Source: Agromyces sp. ISL-38
GTDB taxonomy: Bacteria; Actinomycetota; Actinomycetes; Actinomycetales; Microbacteriaceae
NCBI RefSeq assembly: GCF_018613935.1
Contig: NZ_JAGGPF010000012.1
Coordinates: 1 to 64,000 of the forward strand
Direction: 5' to 3'
Length of the DNA: 64,000 bases
The position numbers and the translations under genes were made by a program. Shown here piece by piece: positions 45,235 to 53,696 of the stretch. Position 1 is the first letter of the stretch. Each line of letters starts with the position of its first letter. Below the pieces are notes generated by a model. It was not told where the DNA came from, made no database searches, and saw only the letters and a program-made list of their open reading frames with translations.

Positions 45235-46584
45235 GCACCCGAGTTCGATCCGTACGGTGAAGCGAGGCAGACCGAGACGGACGACGGATGGCGGGCGCCG
45301 GTCGCCGTGCGCCCGGTCTCCGCCGTGCTCGACCTTCCCGGGTCGAAGTCGCTCACGAATCGCGAGCTCGTACTCGCCGCGCTCGCCGATGGGCCGTCGG
45401 TGTTGCGTGCTCCGCTCTGGTCCCGCGACAGCGAGCTCATGATCGAGGCGCTGCGGTCGCTCGGCACGGGGTTCGAGCGCCAGCCAGGATCCGGCGCGTT
45501 CGGCGACGATCTCCGGGTCATCCCCGCCGATGAGCTCCTCGGCTCGACGACGATCGACTGCGGGCTCGCCGGCACGGTCATGCGGTTCGTGCCCCCCGTC
45601 GCGGCACTCGCGCTCGGGCCCACGACCTTCGACGGCGACGAGGGTGCGAGGCGGCGGCCGATGGCGGCCTCCATCCAGGCCCTCCGCGCGCTCGGCGTCG
45701 ATCTCGACGACGACCGCCGCGGCACCCTGCCGTTCACCGTGCACGGCACCGGCCGCGTCGAGGGCGGAGCGCTCGAGATCGATGCCTCTGCGTCGAGCCA
45801 GTTCGTGTCGGGACTGCTGCTCTCGGCGGCCCGGTTCGACCACGGACTCGACCTGCGGCACACGGGTGAGCGCCTGCCGAGCCTGCCGCACATCGAGATG
45901 ACCATCGAGACGCTGCGCGTCCGCGGCGTCGACGTCTCGAGCCCCGAAACCGGTCGCTGGATCGTCTCTCCCGGCCCCATCGCGGCAGTCGACGTCGACA
46001 TCGAACCCGACCTCTCGAACGCCGCGCCGTTCCTCGTCGCGGCGCTCGTGGCGGGCGGCTCGGTCACGATCACGGGCTGGCCATCCGAGACCACCCAGGT
46101 CGGCGCGCAACTCGTCGATCTCCTGCCCCAGTTCGGCGCGCGAGTCGAGCGCGAGCCCGGCCGCGTGACGGTGCACGCGCCCGAACGCACGGCAGACGGC
46201 GGCCGCGGCATCCGTGGGGTCGAGCTCGACCTCAGTGAGGCCGGCGAGCTCGCACCGAACCTCGTCGCCCTCGCGGCGCTGGCCGACGAGCCGAGCACGA
46301 TCACCGGCATCGGCCACATCCGCCATCACGAGACCGACCGTCTCGCGGCACTCGTAGCCGAGCTGAACGGCCTCGGCGGCAACGTCACCGAACTCGACGA
46401 CGGGCTGCGCATCGAGCCGGCGGCGCTCCATGCCGGGCCGTGGCGGGCATATGCCGATCACCGCATGGCCACGAGCGGGGCGATCATCGGCCTCGCCGTG
46501 CCGGGCGTCGTCGTCGACGACATCGCCTCGACGGGCAAGACCCTCCCCCAGTTCACGGAGCTCTGGGAGCGGATGCTCGCATGA
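45214..46584 (+). CDS. aroA: 5-enolpyruvylshikimate-3-phosphate synthase
   Basis: A 456-residue EPSP synthase of the shikimate pathway, joining shikimate-3-phosphate and phosphoenolpyruvate. LPGSKSLTNRELVLAALADG near residue 41, CGLAGTVMRFVPP (GNAGT equivalent, with Leu for Asn) and IRHHETDRLAAL are conserved, as is YADHRMATSGAI. The N-terminus carries about 30 residues before the core. TACTGT at 45199-45204 may serve as its -10. Its promoter area and first codons overlap the sigR promoter. Stop overlaps rsgA's ATG. Confidence 0.93.
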   Translation: MQISRYSAPEFDPYGEARQTETDDGWRAPVAVRPVSAVLDLPGSKSLTNRELVLAALADGPSVLRAPLWSRDSELMIEALRSLGTGFERQPGSGAFGDDLRVIPADELLGSTTIDCGLAGTVMRFVPPVAALALGPTTFDGDEGARRRPMAASIQALRALGVDLDDDRRGTLPFTVHGTGRVEGGALEIDASASSQFVSGLLLSAARFDHGLDLRHTGERLPSLPHIEMTIETLRVRGVDVSSPETGRWIVSPGPIAAVDVDIEPDLSNAAPFLVAALVAGGSVTITGWPSETTQVGAQLVDLLPQFGARVEREPGRVTVHAPERTADGGRGIRGVELDLSEAGELAPNLVALAALADEPSTITGIGHIRHHETDRLAALVAELNGLGGNVTELDDGLRIEPAALHAGPWRAYADHRMATSGAIIGLAVPGVVVDDIASTGKTLPQFTELWERMLA

Positions 46585-47624
46585 GCTGGTGGAGCTCCGA
46601 CGACGAGGAAGACGAGCCCGAGTACGACGAGTCCGACATCCGGGTGCGGCCGAGCCGGCGCGGAAGCCGGCCCCGCAGCAAGATGCGTCCCGAGCATGCC
46701 AATGCGGTCACCGGGTCGGTGCTGGGCGTCGATCGCGGTCGGTACGCGGTGCTCCTGAACGAGGATGAGTCCGACGAGCGCGAGATCACGGCAGCCCGTG
46801 CGAGCGAACTGCGTCGCAAGTCGGTCGTCACGGGCGACCACGTGGATCTCGTCGGCGACACTACGGGCGAAGCCGGCACTCTCGCCCGGATCGTGCGGAT
46901 CGGCGAGCGCTCGACGCTCCTTCGCCGCAGCGCCGACGACACCGACGAGGTCGAGCGCGTCATCGTCGCGAACGCCGACCAGATGCTCATCGTCGTGGCC
47001 GCCGCGAATCCCGAGCCGCGCATCAGGCTCGTCGACCGCTACCTCGTCGCCGCGTTCGACGCCGGCATCCAGCCGCTGCTCTGCATCACCAAGACCGACC
47101 TCGCCGACCCGGCCGTCTTCCTCGAGAACTTCGCCGGCCTCGACCTGCCGGTCTTCCTCAGCAGCACCGAGCGAATGCCGCTCGTCGAGATCACCGAAGC
47201 GCTCATCGGCCATCGCACGGTCTTCGTGGGGCACTCGGGCGTGGGCAAGTCGACCCTCGTCAACGCCCTCGTGCCGAGCGCCGAACGCGCGATCGGCCGA
47301 GTCAACGAGGTGACCGGCCGCGGCCGACACACGTCGTCGTCGACGATCTCGTTCCGCGTCGTCACCGACCACGGTTCGGGGTGGGTGATCGACACTCCGG
47401 GCGTGCGCTCGTTCGGGCTCGGCCACGTGAATCCCGAGAACATCCTCGGCGCCTTCACCGACCTCGCGCGCATCGCCGAGCGCTGCCCGCGAGGCTGCAC
47501 GCATCTCCCCGACGCACCCGACTGCGCGATGAACGAGGCCGTCGAAGCCGGTGAGCTCGGCGAGACCGGGCGGGCACGCCTCGATTCCCTGCAGCGCCTG
47601 CTCGGCACCTTCGCCGCGGCCTGA
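46581..47624 (+). CDS. rsgA: ribosome small-subunit-dependent GTPase A
   Basis: A 347-residue circularly permuted GTPase assisting late 30S maturation. Order: N-terminal acidic/Arg extension (about 35 residues), OB-fold, then permuted G motifs CITKTDL (G4), HSGVGKSTLVNAL (G1) and VIDTPGVRSFGL (G3). A C-terminal zinc site, CPRGCTHLPDAPDCAM, provides Cys-x4-Cys-x-His-x6-Cys-like ligands. Start ATG overlaps the aroA stop (ATGA). Confidence 0.93.
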   Translation: MSWWSSDDEEDEPEYDESDIRVRPSRRGSRPRSKMRPEHANAVTGSVLGVDRGRYAVLLNEDESDEREITAARASELRRKSVVTGDHVDLVGDTTGEAGTLARIVRIGERSTLLRRSADDTDEVERVIVANADQMLIVVAAANPEPRIRLVDRYLVAAFDAGIQPLLCITKTDLADPAVFLENFAGLDLPVFLSSTERMPLVEITEALIGHRTVFVGHSGVGKSTLVNALVPSAERAIGRVNEVTGRGRHTSSSTISFRVVTDHGSGWVIDTPGVRSFGLGHVNPENILGAFTDLARIAERCPRGCTHLPDAPDCAMNEAVEAGELGETGRARLDSLQRLLGTFAAA

Positions 47625-47680
47625 GTCGCCGGGAACCGACCGGTGGCGTCATCCGGAGCCGACTGCCAGCCGGCCGTGCC

Positions 47681-47686
47681 TAGCAT
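47681..47686 (+). promoter_or_regulatory. -10 element for bcp
   Basis: TAGCAT fits TANNNT and ends 6 bases before ATG 47693, suggesting a leaderless transcript. Confidence 0.5.
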
Positions 47687-47692
47687 GGTGGG

Positions 47693-48169
47693 ATGACCGA
47701 TGCACGACTGACCACCGGGGATCTCGCGCCCGATTTCACGCTCGACGACCAGGACGGCCAGCCGGTCACGCTCTCGTCGCTGCGCGGCTCGAAGGTGGTG
47801 CTCTACTTCTATCCCGAGGCGATGACGCCCGGCTGCACCACCGAGGCGTGCGACTTCCGAGACAATCTGAACTCGTTCGCGAGCGCCGGTATCCGCGTGC
47901 TCGGCGTCTCGAAAGACGACGTCCCGAAGCTCAAGCGCTTCGCCGAGCGTGACCGGCTGAACTTCACGGTGCTCTCCGACAAGGAGCTCGCCGTGCAGCA
48001 GCGGTACGGCGTCTGGGGCGAGAAGATGCTCTACGGCAAGATCGTGATCGGCTCCATCCGCTCGACGTTCGTCATCGGCGAAGACGGCCGAATCGAGCGA
48101 GCCCTCTACAACGTGAAGGCCACCGGGCACGTGGCGCGGTTGCGCCGTGAGCTCGGCCTCGACGCCTGA
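47693..48169 (+). CDS. bcp: thioredoxin-dependent thiol peroxidase (Bcp/PrxQ)
   Basis: A 158-residue peroxiredoxin Q that reduces peroxides using thioredoxin. The active site is YFYPEAMTPGCTTEACDFRD, holding the peroxidatic Cys and, five residues later, the resolving Cys of the atypical 2-Cys type. GVSKDDVPKLKRFAERD and RSTFVIGEDGRI complete the fold. Its place near the sigR-rsrA thiol-stress pair fits its role, but its own upstream region has a housekeeping-type -10, not a SigR site. Its stop is three bases from the convergent neighbour. Confidence 0.93.
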   Translation: MTDARLTTGDLAPDFTLDDQDGQPVTLSSLRGSKVVLYFYPEAMTPGCTTEACDFRDNLNSFASAGIRVLGVSKDDVPKLKRFAERDRLNFTVLSDKELAVQQRYGVWGEKMLYGKIVIGSIRSTFVIGEDGRIERALYNVKATGHVARLRRELGLDA

Positions 48170-48172
48170 GCC

Positions 48173-48664
48173 TCACGAAGCGGGCAGGTCTTCGGGGCGG
48201 GAGTACGCGAGGCGTACGGGCGTCCACAACAGCAGCCCGATGACGGTGATGGCGGGCACGAGCAGCGGCCATCCGATGTCGGGTCGTGCGAACAGACCCT
48301 GGAACGCGCCGACGGCGATCGAGAGCTGCAGAATCTGCCAGACGATCGCCGACGCGCGCGACCACGGTGCGCGCCGGAGCGAGGCGATGGCGACCGCACC
48401 GACCCAGATCGCGCCGAGCACGACGAGCACGATCAGTGCGATGGCCGTCGCATACGACGACGGCTGCGCGACGATGAGATCGACGAGCAGCCACACGACC
48501 ACCGCGACGAGCGCAGCCGCCTCGAGCAGCAGCAACGTGCTCACGACGACCAGGGCGGCGCGCACCCCGCTGTCGGGAGGCGTCCCGCTTTCAGATGGTG
48601 TTCCGGATGCCGCGGCGGCGGCGTCCTCTCCCTCGTCGTGGTGCCCGTCAGCGCCTTGATTCAC
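48173..48664 (-). CDS. four-helix membrane protein, unknown function
   Basis: A 163-residue protein of unknown function. A polar, Asp/Glu/Pro-rich N-terminus (about 32 residues) is followed by four hydrophobic segments: residues about 34-58, 62-88, 100-120 and 122-148. No motif points to an activity. Small actinobacterial membrane proteins of this pattern are commonly annotated hypothetical. GTG 48664 starts immediately upstream of the acidic region. The 200 bases ahead are shared with the divergent whiB1. Confidence 0.65.
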   Translation of the reverse strand: MNQGADGHHDEGEDAAAAASGTPSESGTPPDSGVRAALVVVSTLLLLEAAALVAVVVWLLVDLIVAQPSSYATAIALIVLVVLGAIWVGAVAIASLRRAPWSRASAIVWQILQLSIAVGAFQGLFARPDIGWPLLVPAITVIGLLLWTPVRLAYSRPEDLPAS

Positions 48665-48733
48665 AGCGTTATCCCATACACGGCTATTGATTCGATCTCT
48701 CCGCTATGCGACCATTTATGAGGCCGAGTTGAT

Positions 48734-48751
48734 GCTCACAGGGACGTGAGC
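48734..48751. promoter_or_regulatory. inverted repeat upstream of whiB1
   Basis: GCTCAC (48734-48739), six bases, then GTGAGC (48746-48751) forms a perfect dyad 115 bases upstream of whiB1. Its half-site spacing resembles CRP/FNR-type operators, and mycobacterial whiB1 is known to be CRP-controlled, though here the half-sites are oriented CTCAC...GTGAG. Confidence 0.4.
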
Positions 48752-48865
48752 TGATCAGTCATGATCCTACTTCCCGTGATTCGGCCTTTCCCCCCTGCAG
48801 CACAGCCGGAGCCCCGGCAGCGCACGCATGCGCGTCTGCAATCGAAGTACGCAAGGAGCATCTCC

Positions 48866-49114
48866 ATGGATTGGCGCGACAAAGCCGCCTGCCTCACGGC
48901 TGACCCGGAACTCTTCTTTCCGGTCGGCAACACTGGTCCCGCAGTCGACCAGATCGAGAAGGCGAAGGCTGTCTGCGCGCGGTGCACGGTCACGGAGATC
49001 TGCCTGCAATACGCCCTCGAGACCGGTCAGGACTCCGGCGTGTGGGGTGGCCTGAGTGAAGACGAGCGTCGCGCGCTCAAGCGCCGCGCCGCTCGCGCGC
49101 GTAGGGCTTCCTGA
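48866..49114 (+). CDS. whiB1: WhiB1-type iron-sulfur transcription factor
   Basis: An 82-residue Wbl protein carrying a [4Fe-4S] cluster. It starts MDWRDKAACLTADPELFFP, has four Cys (C9 and the trio in VCARCTVTEICLQ), the Wbl signature GVWGGLSEDERRALKRR, and a basic tail. It closely resembles mycobacterial WhiB1, an essential NO-responsive regulator that binds the primary sigma factor. AAGGAG lies just upstream. The PdtaS-like kinase gene lies convergently next to it, the same pairing as Rv3219/Rv3220c. Confidence 0.92.
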   Translation: MDWRDKAACLTADPELFFPVGNTGPAVDQIEKAKAVCARCTVTEICLQYALETGQDSGVWGGLSEDERRALKRRAARARRAS

Positions 49115-49168
49115 CCCTACTGGGCGCCTGACCCTGCTGGGGCGGCGCCCAATCCCTGCTGGGGCGCC
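49112..49168 (+). repeat. three imperfect 17-21-base repeats after whiB1
   Basis: Units start at 49112, 49129 and 49150 and share CCCTRCTGGG followed by GGCGCC. The first contains the whiB1 stop codon. A small hairpin (GCCGGC-TAC-GCCGGC) follows at about 49167-49181. The block fills the gap between the convergent whiB1 and kinase genes and probably has a terminator role. Confidence 0.6.
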
Positions 49169-49170
49169 GG

Positions 49171-50664
49171 CTACGCCGGCGTGATCCACCGCAGCGGCAC
49201 ATCGATCGTCACCTCGGTGCCGCGTCCGACGACCGTGTGCCAGTCGATCGTGCCGCCGAGCTCGCCCTGGATGAGCGTGCGCACGATCTGAGTGCCGAGC
49301 CCTTCGCCGACCTTGCCCTCGGGCAGGCCGGAGCCGGTGTCGCGCACCTGCACGGTGAGCGTCGTCGGCGACCGGTCGGCGGTGATCTCGACATCGCCCT
49401 CCTGCCCGGCCAGGCCGTGTTCGACCGCGTTGGTGACGAGCTCCGTGAGCGCAAGCGCGAGCGGAGTGGCGTACTCGCTCGGAAGGACGCCGAACGAGCC
49501 TGAGCGCTTCGGGTGGGCCGTCGTGTTGTGCGCCGAGGCGACTTCAGCTACGAGGAGCAGCGCCCGGTCGAAGACCGCGTCGAAGTCGACGTTCTGGTTG
49601 AGCCCCTCCGAGAGGGTGTCGTGCACCACCGCGATCGCGCCGACTCTCCGCATCGCCTGGGTGAGGGCTTCTCGAGCCTCATCGGAGTGCGTACGGCGGG
49701 CCTGGATGCGCAAGAGCGATGCGACGGTCTGCAGGTTGTTCTTGACGCGATGGTGGATCTCGCGGATCGTCGCGTCCTTCGTGATGAGCTCCTGCTCCTG
49801 ATGGCGCAATTCGGTGACGTCGCGACTCAAGACGATGGCACCGATGCGCTCGCCCCGGTGCCGGATCGGAATCGCCCGCAACGAGACGGTGACCCCGCGG
49901 GACTCCACATCGGTGCGCCACGGCGCACGACCCGTGACGACCAGCGGGAGTGACTCGTCGATGACGAGCTTGCCGCTCAGGATCTTGGTGCTGACCTCGG
50001 CGAGCGACTCGCCCTCGAGTTCGTCGTCGAAGCCCATGCGGTTGAACGCCGACAGTGCGTTCGGGCTTGCGAAGGTCGTGGTGCCGTCGACGTCGAGGCG
50101 GATGAGCCCGTCTGACGCTCGCGGGGCGCCGCGTCGCGGACCGGTCGGGGCGCCGAGATCGGGGAAGTCGCCCGAGGCGATCATCTGGAAGAGCTCCTCG
50201 GCGCACTCGTTGAAGGTGAGCTCCTGACGACTCGGCGTACGTGTCGCCCCGAGGTTCGTGTGCCGGGTGATGACGGCGACCGGCTCGTCGGCGAGCTTCG
50301 TGCCGGTCGACGTGAGCCGCCGCATGACGGGCACGGCCCGCACTCGAGTGGGCATCTCCTCGTACCAGTCGGGGGCCGACGAGTCGACGATGCGGGCGCT
50401 CCCGAATGCCTGTGTGGCGAGATCGTGCCACTGCGGCTTGATCTCCTGGCCGACGAAGTCGCGGTAGAACAGCGTCGCCGCACTCGAAGGTCGCGCATGT
50501 GCGACGGCGACGAAGCCATCGGGTCCGGATGGCACCCACAGCACGATGTCGGCGAATGCGAGGTCGGCGAGCAGCTGCAGGTCGCCGACGAGCATGTGCA
50601 GCCAATCGACATCGGCCTGACTGCTGCGGCCCTGGGCGAGAACGAGATCACTGAGGGTCGACAC
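49171..50664 (-). CDS. pdtaS: soluble sensor histidine kinase, PdtaS-like (GAF/PAS + HisKA_2)
   Basis: A 497-residue cytosolic kinase with no membrane helix. N-terminal residues about 1-150 form a GAF-like domain, residues about 185-300 a PAS domain (RLDVDGTTTFASPNALSAFN), then HisKA_2 with the phospho-His in REIHHRVKNNLQTVASLL. The N-box is ALTELVTNAVEHG and the G-box DTGSGLPEG. This matches mycobacterial PdtaS, which phosphorylates the antiterminator PdtaR. The regulator gene is not in this window. GTG 50664 starts right at the conserved N-terminus. Confidence 0.85.
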   Translation of the reverse strand: MSTLSDLVLAQGRSSQADVDWLHMLVGDLQLLADLAFADIVLWVPSGPDGFVAVAHARPSSAATLFYRDFVGQEIKPQWHDLATQAFGSARIVDSSAPDWYEEMPTRVRAVPVMRRLTSTGTKLADEPVAVITRHTNLGATRTPSRQELTFNECAEELFQMIASGDFPDLGAPTGPRRGAPRASDGLIRLDVDGTTTFASPNALSAFNRMGFDDELEGESLAEVSTKILSGKLVIDESLPLVVTGRAPWRTDVESRGVTVSLRAIPIRHRGERIGAIVLSRDVTELRHQEQELITKDATIREIHHRVKNNLQTVASLLRIQARRTHSDEAREALTQAMRRVGAIAVVHDTLSEGLNQNVDFDAVFDRALLLVAEVASAHNTTAHPKRSGSFGVLPSEYATPLALALTELVTNAVEHGLAGQEGDVEITADRSPTTLTVQVRDTGSGLPEGKVGEGLGTQIVRTLIQGELGGTIDWHTVVGRGTEVTIDVPLRWITPA

Positions 50665-50699
50665 AGATCCAGCGTAGTCGTGCTCCGGTGCCCGCCTGC

Positions 50700-51947
50700 T
50701 CAGCCCGCGGCAGGCCGCCGGATTGGCGGGAAGGCGAACCCGCTGCGCCGTGCCGGCTCGGGGACCGGCAACAGCGCGTCGAACGCGTAGTCGCGGATGG
50801 CTGCGCGCAGCGGAGAGCGCGGTGCTGCATCGCGCAGGGTGCGAGCGGTGAGGATCGCCGCATCCGCCCCCTTGCCGTCGTGCGGCAGCAGCGTCGCGTC
50901 GCCGAGGCCGGCGAAGCGACGGAGCGTCTGCCGCACCTGGCTGTGCGCGTCGATGCCGAGCGCGCTCGTGCGCACCCGGTTGACGATGACGTCGACCCGC
51001 TCGGGTTCGACGAGGTCGATGAGCTCCCCATGGCCGCGCAACAGGCGCGACAGTCCCACGGGGTCGGCGAGCCCCACGGCGACGACGCGATCGGCTGCGG
51101 CAAGGGTGGCGAAGGTCGCCGCGTTGCGCCTCGGCGCGAACTGGTCGCTCGTGAGCTCCTCGTCGTGCTCGAGGCTGAATCCGGTATCGACGACGACGTA
51201 CTCGACCCACGCCCGGATGGCGCCGAGCGCCGCCGTCACCCGTTCTCGCGAGAGTTCTGGCCACCGACTCGGCCCGACGAGACCGGTGAAGACGCTGAAC
51301 GACGCTCGCGGCGCAGAGTAGCGCTGCACGATTCGTTCGAGTTCGGCGCGATCGAGCGCATCGGCCCCCGCGAGCCGGCAGGCGGACGCGAACCCCGGCG
51401 CCTCGTCGAGCAACCCGAGCGAGGGCGCGACCGCACCGCCGTAGGGGTCTGCGTCGACGAGCGCGACGGTGTGCCCCGCCGCGGCGATCTCTGCGGCGAG
51501 GTTCACGGCGATGGTCGTTCGGCCGGGTGCTCCGGCAGGCCCCCAGACGGCGATGACGGATGCCGCCCTCGAGGGTCGCGCGCTCGTCTCGCCGAGTCGC
51601 GACGGCACCGGCACTCCCCCGCTCACGAGCACCTCGACCTCGGGCCAGGCGACCGAGCGGTCGAGCACCTCGTGCAAGCCGAGGTGGGCCGCGTGCGACC
51701 GTTCGGCATCGCCGGAGGCGAGCCCGATGAGACGGATGCCGCGTTCGTCGCACGCCTCGAGCAGCTCGGCGCTCAGGGTGCCGCGGCCGGCCCCGACGAT
51801 GACGACATCGGGCGCGAGCACGTCGAGGCTCTCGAGGAGGTCTCGCCAGCCCACGAGGCGCGCGACGACCGTGTGGCCGTGCTCGACGAGGTCGGCCAGG
51901 AGCCGGTCTTCAGTGGCGGCGTCGAGCGCGAGGGCGAGCCTGGCCAT
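50700..51947 (-). CDS. CpaE/MinD-like P-loop protein with altered Walker A
   Basis: A 415-residue protein with an N-terminal receiver-like segment (residues about 1-115) and a SIMIBI/ParA-type domain. The Walker A position reads VWGPAGAPGRTTIAVNLA: the deviant signature lysine is missing and GKT is GRT. VALVDADPYGG (Walker A') and YVVVDTGFSLE (Walker B) follow. Such proteins accompany Tad pilus or secretion systems, but no pilus genes are adjacent; only the SAF-domain gene is. It may be a localisation factor rather than an active ATPase. Confidence 0.7.
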   Translation of the reverse strand: MARLALALDAATEDRLLADLVEHGHTVVARLVGWRDLLESLDVLAPDVVIVGAGRGTLSAELLEACDERGIRLIGLASGDAERSHAAHLGLHEVLDRSVAWPEVEVLVSGGVPVPSRLGETSARPSRAASVIAVWGPAGAPGRTTIAVNLAAEIAAAGHTVALVDADPYGGAVAPSLGLLDEAPGFASACRLAGADALDRAELERIVQRYSAPRASFSVFTGLVGPSRWPELSRERVTAALGAIRAWVEYVVVDTGFSLEHDEELTSDQFAPRRNAATFATLAAADRVVAVGLADPVGLSRLLRGHGELIDLVEPERVDVIVNRVRTSALGIDAHSQVRQTLRRFAGLGDATLLPHDGKGADAAILTARTLRDAAPRSPLRAAIRDYAFDALLPVPEPARRSGFAFPPIRRPAAG

Positions 51948-51948
51948 C

Positions 51949-52578
51949 TCAGCGCCCGTTCGCGCGAGCCGGAACGAGGTCGATGGCGTCGCCGGCGGCG
52001 AGCGCCTGGAGGAGAGCCGCGACCTTCTCGCGCGGGATGAGCAGTTCTACAGAGACGCTCTCGGATGCCACCATGCCCTCGCTCTCGACGAGGCCCGCGA
52101 TCTCGGCGCCCGACACGAGGACCGCCGGTGGCTCGTAGGCTCCGCCCTCGAGTTGTCGCGCCGTCCAGACGTCGACGCTCGAGCCTGCTGCCAACTCGGT
52201 GGGCAGTGGGCCGCGACTCGGCACGACGATCGTCGCCAGGCCGGTGCGATCCTCCTGGTCGACGGCGGAGCCGGGCACGAGCTCACCCGCCTGCACCGTG
52301 CGGGTCACGACAAGGCCGCCCTCCGGCACGTCGCCGGGCGCGAGGTACTGCGACGCACTGGCACCGAGTCGCACCGATTCGGAGGTGAGATCGCCTGCAT
52401 CGATGCGGGTGCCGGGAGTGAGGGTCTCACGTGCGACGTAGACCTCTGCGGCGTCGTCGAGCCCCGAGATGAGCGCCCACACGCCGAGCGTGGAGCCGGC
52501 GATGAGCACCATGCCGATGATGAGACGCGGATCGAGGCGGAGGGACCCCCGTTCACCGCGTTCCTGTCGACGTGCCAT
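51949..52578 (-). CDS. SAF-domain membrane protein (CpaB/RcpC-like)
   Basis: A 209-residue protein with a short basic start, one membrane helix (IIGMVLIAGSTLGVWALI), and an external SAF domain (YVARETLTPGTRIDAGDL; DVPEGGLVVTRTVQAGELV). A second beta-rich part follows. CpaB proteins sit in the envelope part of Tad pilus machines. AAGGGAG is 8 bases before ATG 52578. It is immediately upstream of the CpaE-like gene (one-base gap), so the two function together. Confidence 0.75.
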   Translation of the reverse strand: MARRQERGERGSLRLDPRLIIGMVLIAGSTLGVWALISGLDDAAEVYVARETLTPGTRIDAGDLTSESVRLGASASQYLAPGDVPEGGLVVTRTVQAGELVPGSAVDQEDRTGLATIVVPSRGPLPTELAAGSSVDVWTARQLEGGAYEPPAVLVSGAEIAGLVESEGMVASESVSVELLIPREKVAALLQALAAGDAIDLVPARANGR

Positions 52579-52651
52579 CGGCCTGCTCCCTTCACCGGGG
52601 CGCGCTCGCGCCGCACCCATCGTCACCCGAAGCAGAGAGGACGCCCAGAAG

Positions 52652-52660
52652 TTATCCACA
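52652..52660 (+). promoter_or_regulatory. DnaA-box-like sequence TTATCCACA
   Basis: A perfect match to the classical DnaA box lies in the divergent region between the SAF gene and the HTH gene. A one-mismatch copy (TTTTCCACA) lies at 53723-53731. There is no cluster, so this is not an origin; DnaA-dependent gene control is possible. Confidence 0.35.
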
Positions 52661-52687
52661 TTCGCACCGCGCCCGCGGCGACAGGTC

Positions 52688-52693
52688 GATAAT
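52688..52693 (+). promoter_or_regulatory. -10 element for the HTH gene
   Basis: GATAAT ends exactly 6 bases before ATG 52700, indicating a leaderless transcript. Confidence 0.5.
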
Positions 52694-52699
52694 CGAGAC

Positions 52700-52993
52700 A
52701 TGACCTCTCCAGGCTCGGGCGACGAGATCGGCCGGTTCCTCACCATCGCCGACGCGGCCGAGATCCTCGCCGTCGACGTCGCGACGGTCGACGAGCTGAT
52801 CCGTTCGGGCGAATTGCCCGCGATCCGCGTCGGCACCTCCGGTCCGTGGCGCATCGAGCGCGTTCAGCTCGAAGTGTGGATCGAGGGGCAATACGAGGAG
52901 ACGCGTCGGTATTCGCTGTGGAACCAGGGCGAGTTCGCGAACGTCGTCGAGCTCTCAGGCGTTCGCTCCGGTCGCGTGCGCCCCGTCGACTGA
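52700..52993 (+). CDS. small helix-turn-helix (MerR/excisionase-like) DNA-binding protein
   Basis: A 97-residue protein with an HTH_17/BldC-like winged helix: FLTIADAAEILAVDVATVDE then LIRSGELPAIRVGTSGPWRI. A C-terminal Arg/Tyr/Trp-rich tail (ETRRYSLWNQGEF) is unusual for excisionases. No integrase is near, so a transcription or chromosome-architecture role like BldC is more likely than excision. It is divergent from the CpaB/CpaE-like pair and may regulate it. Confidence 0.75.
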   Translation: MTSPGSGDEIGRFLTIADAAEILAVDVATVDELIRSGELPAIRVGTSGPWRIERVQLEVWIEGQYEETRRYSLWNQGEFANVVELSGVRSGRVRPVD

Positions 52994-53075
52994 GCACGCT
53001 CCTTCGCCTGCGGCGCCTCGGCCGCGGCATCCGTCCCACGAACTCGCGGCCCCGGAATCCGTCGGCGGTCTGCGG

Positions 53076-53684
53076 TCAGCGGAAGGCGACGAGCAGCACT
53101 CGCGCGAGCGGCACGACACGATAGCCCTGCACCTCGCGCTCCCGCCGGGGCGCGTCGGCGTCGTGGAGGGCGAGGTCGATGTGATCTCGGGCAACGCGGT
53201 CGATGGTGCCGTGCGAGACGCCGTCGACGGTCGTGAGCTGCACGTGCGTGCGCCGCCGGCACAGGTCGCGCAGCACGAACGGGAGGCCGATGCGTTCGGC
53301 GAGCCTCGCGGAGGATTCGGGCAGCGGCTCGAGGCTCGGGTCGAGTTGGGCTCGCGTGGGCAGCAGCGCGGCGATCGCACCGAGGGGAACGATGCACTGC
53401 GCTCCGCCGCGCCCGGGCTCCCTCAGTTCGGCGCTCATCCAGTCGCGCCCGAATGCGAGCGGACGGAGTGCCAGGATCCGGCCGCCCTGCAACTCCACGC
53501 GCACGCTCGCCGTGGGGTCATGGCGGTCGTCGCCGTCGGCGCTCGCGATCGCCGACAGCCGATCTCGCAACGTGAGGCGCCCGAGTCGCAGGCGCTCCTC
53601 TTCGATCGCGAGCGCGCGCTCCTCGTCGCGTTGCTCCTGGTCGAGCTGCGACTCGAGATCGTCGAACAGCAGGTCCCAGCGCAT
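53076..53684 (-). CDS. conserved actinobacterial hypothetical protein
   Basis: A 202-residue soluble protein without a recognised domain. The N-terminus (residues 1-40) is a charged helix (LDQEQRDEERALAIEEERLR). The rest is beta-rich, with HVQLTTVDGVSHGTIDRVAR and GYRVVPLARVLLVAF, which recall small Sm-like or OB barrels. TAGCGT lies 6 bases before the ATG, implying leaderless transcription. Position near secA is its only functional clue. Confidence 0.65.
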   Translation of the reverse strand: MRWDLLFDDLESQLDQEQRDEERALAIEEERLRLGRLTLRDRLSAIASADGDDRHDPTASVRVELQGGRILALRPLAFGRDWMSAELREPGRGGAQCIVPLGAIAALLPTRAQLDPSLEPLPESSARLAERIGLPFVLRDLCRRRTHVQLTTVDGVSHGTIDRVARDHIDLALHDADAPRREREVQGYRVVPLARVLLVAFR

Positions 53685-53690
53685 GCAGCG

Positions 53691-53696
53691 ACGCTA
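53691..53696 (-). promoter_or_regulatory. -10 element for the hypothetical gene at 53684
   Basis: Minus-strand TAGCGT ends 6 bases before ATG 53684, consistent with a leaderless mRNA. Confidence 0.45.
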
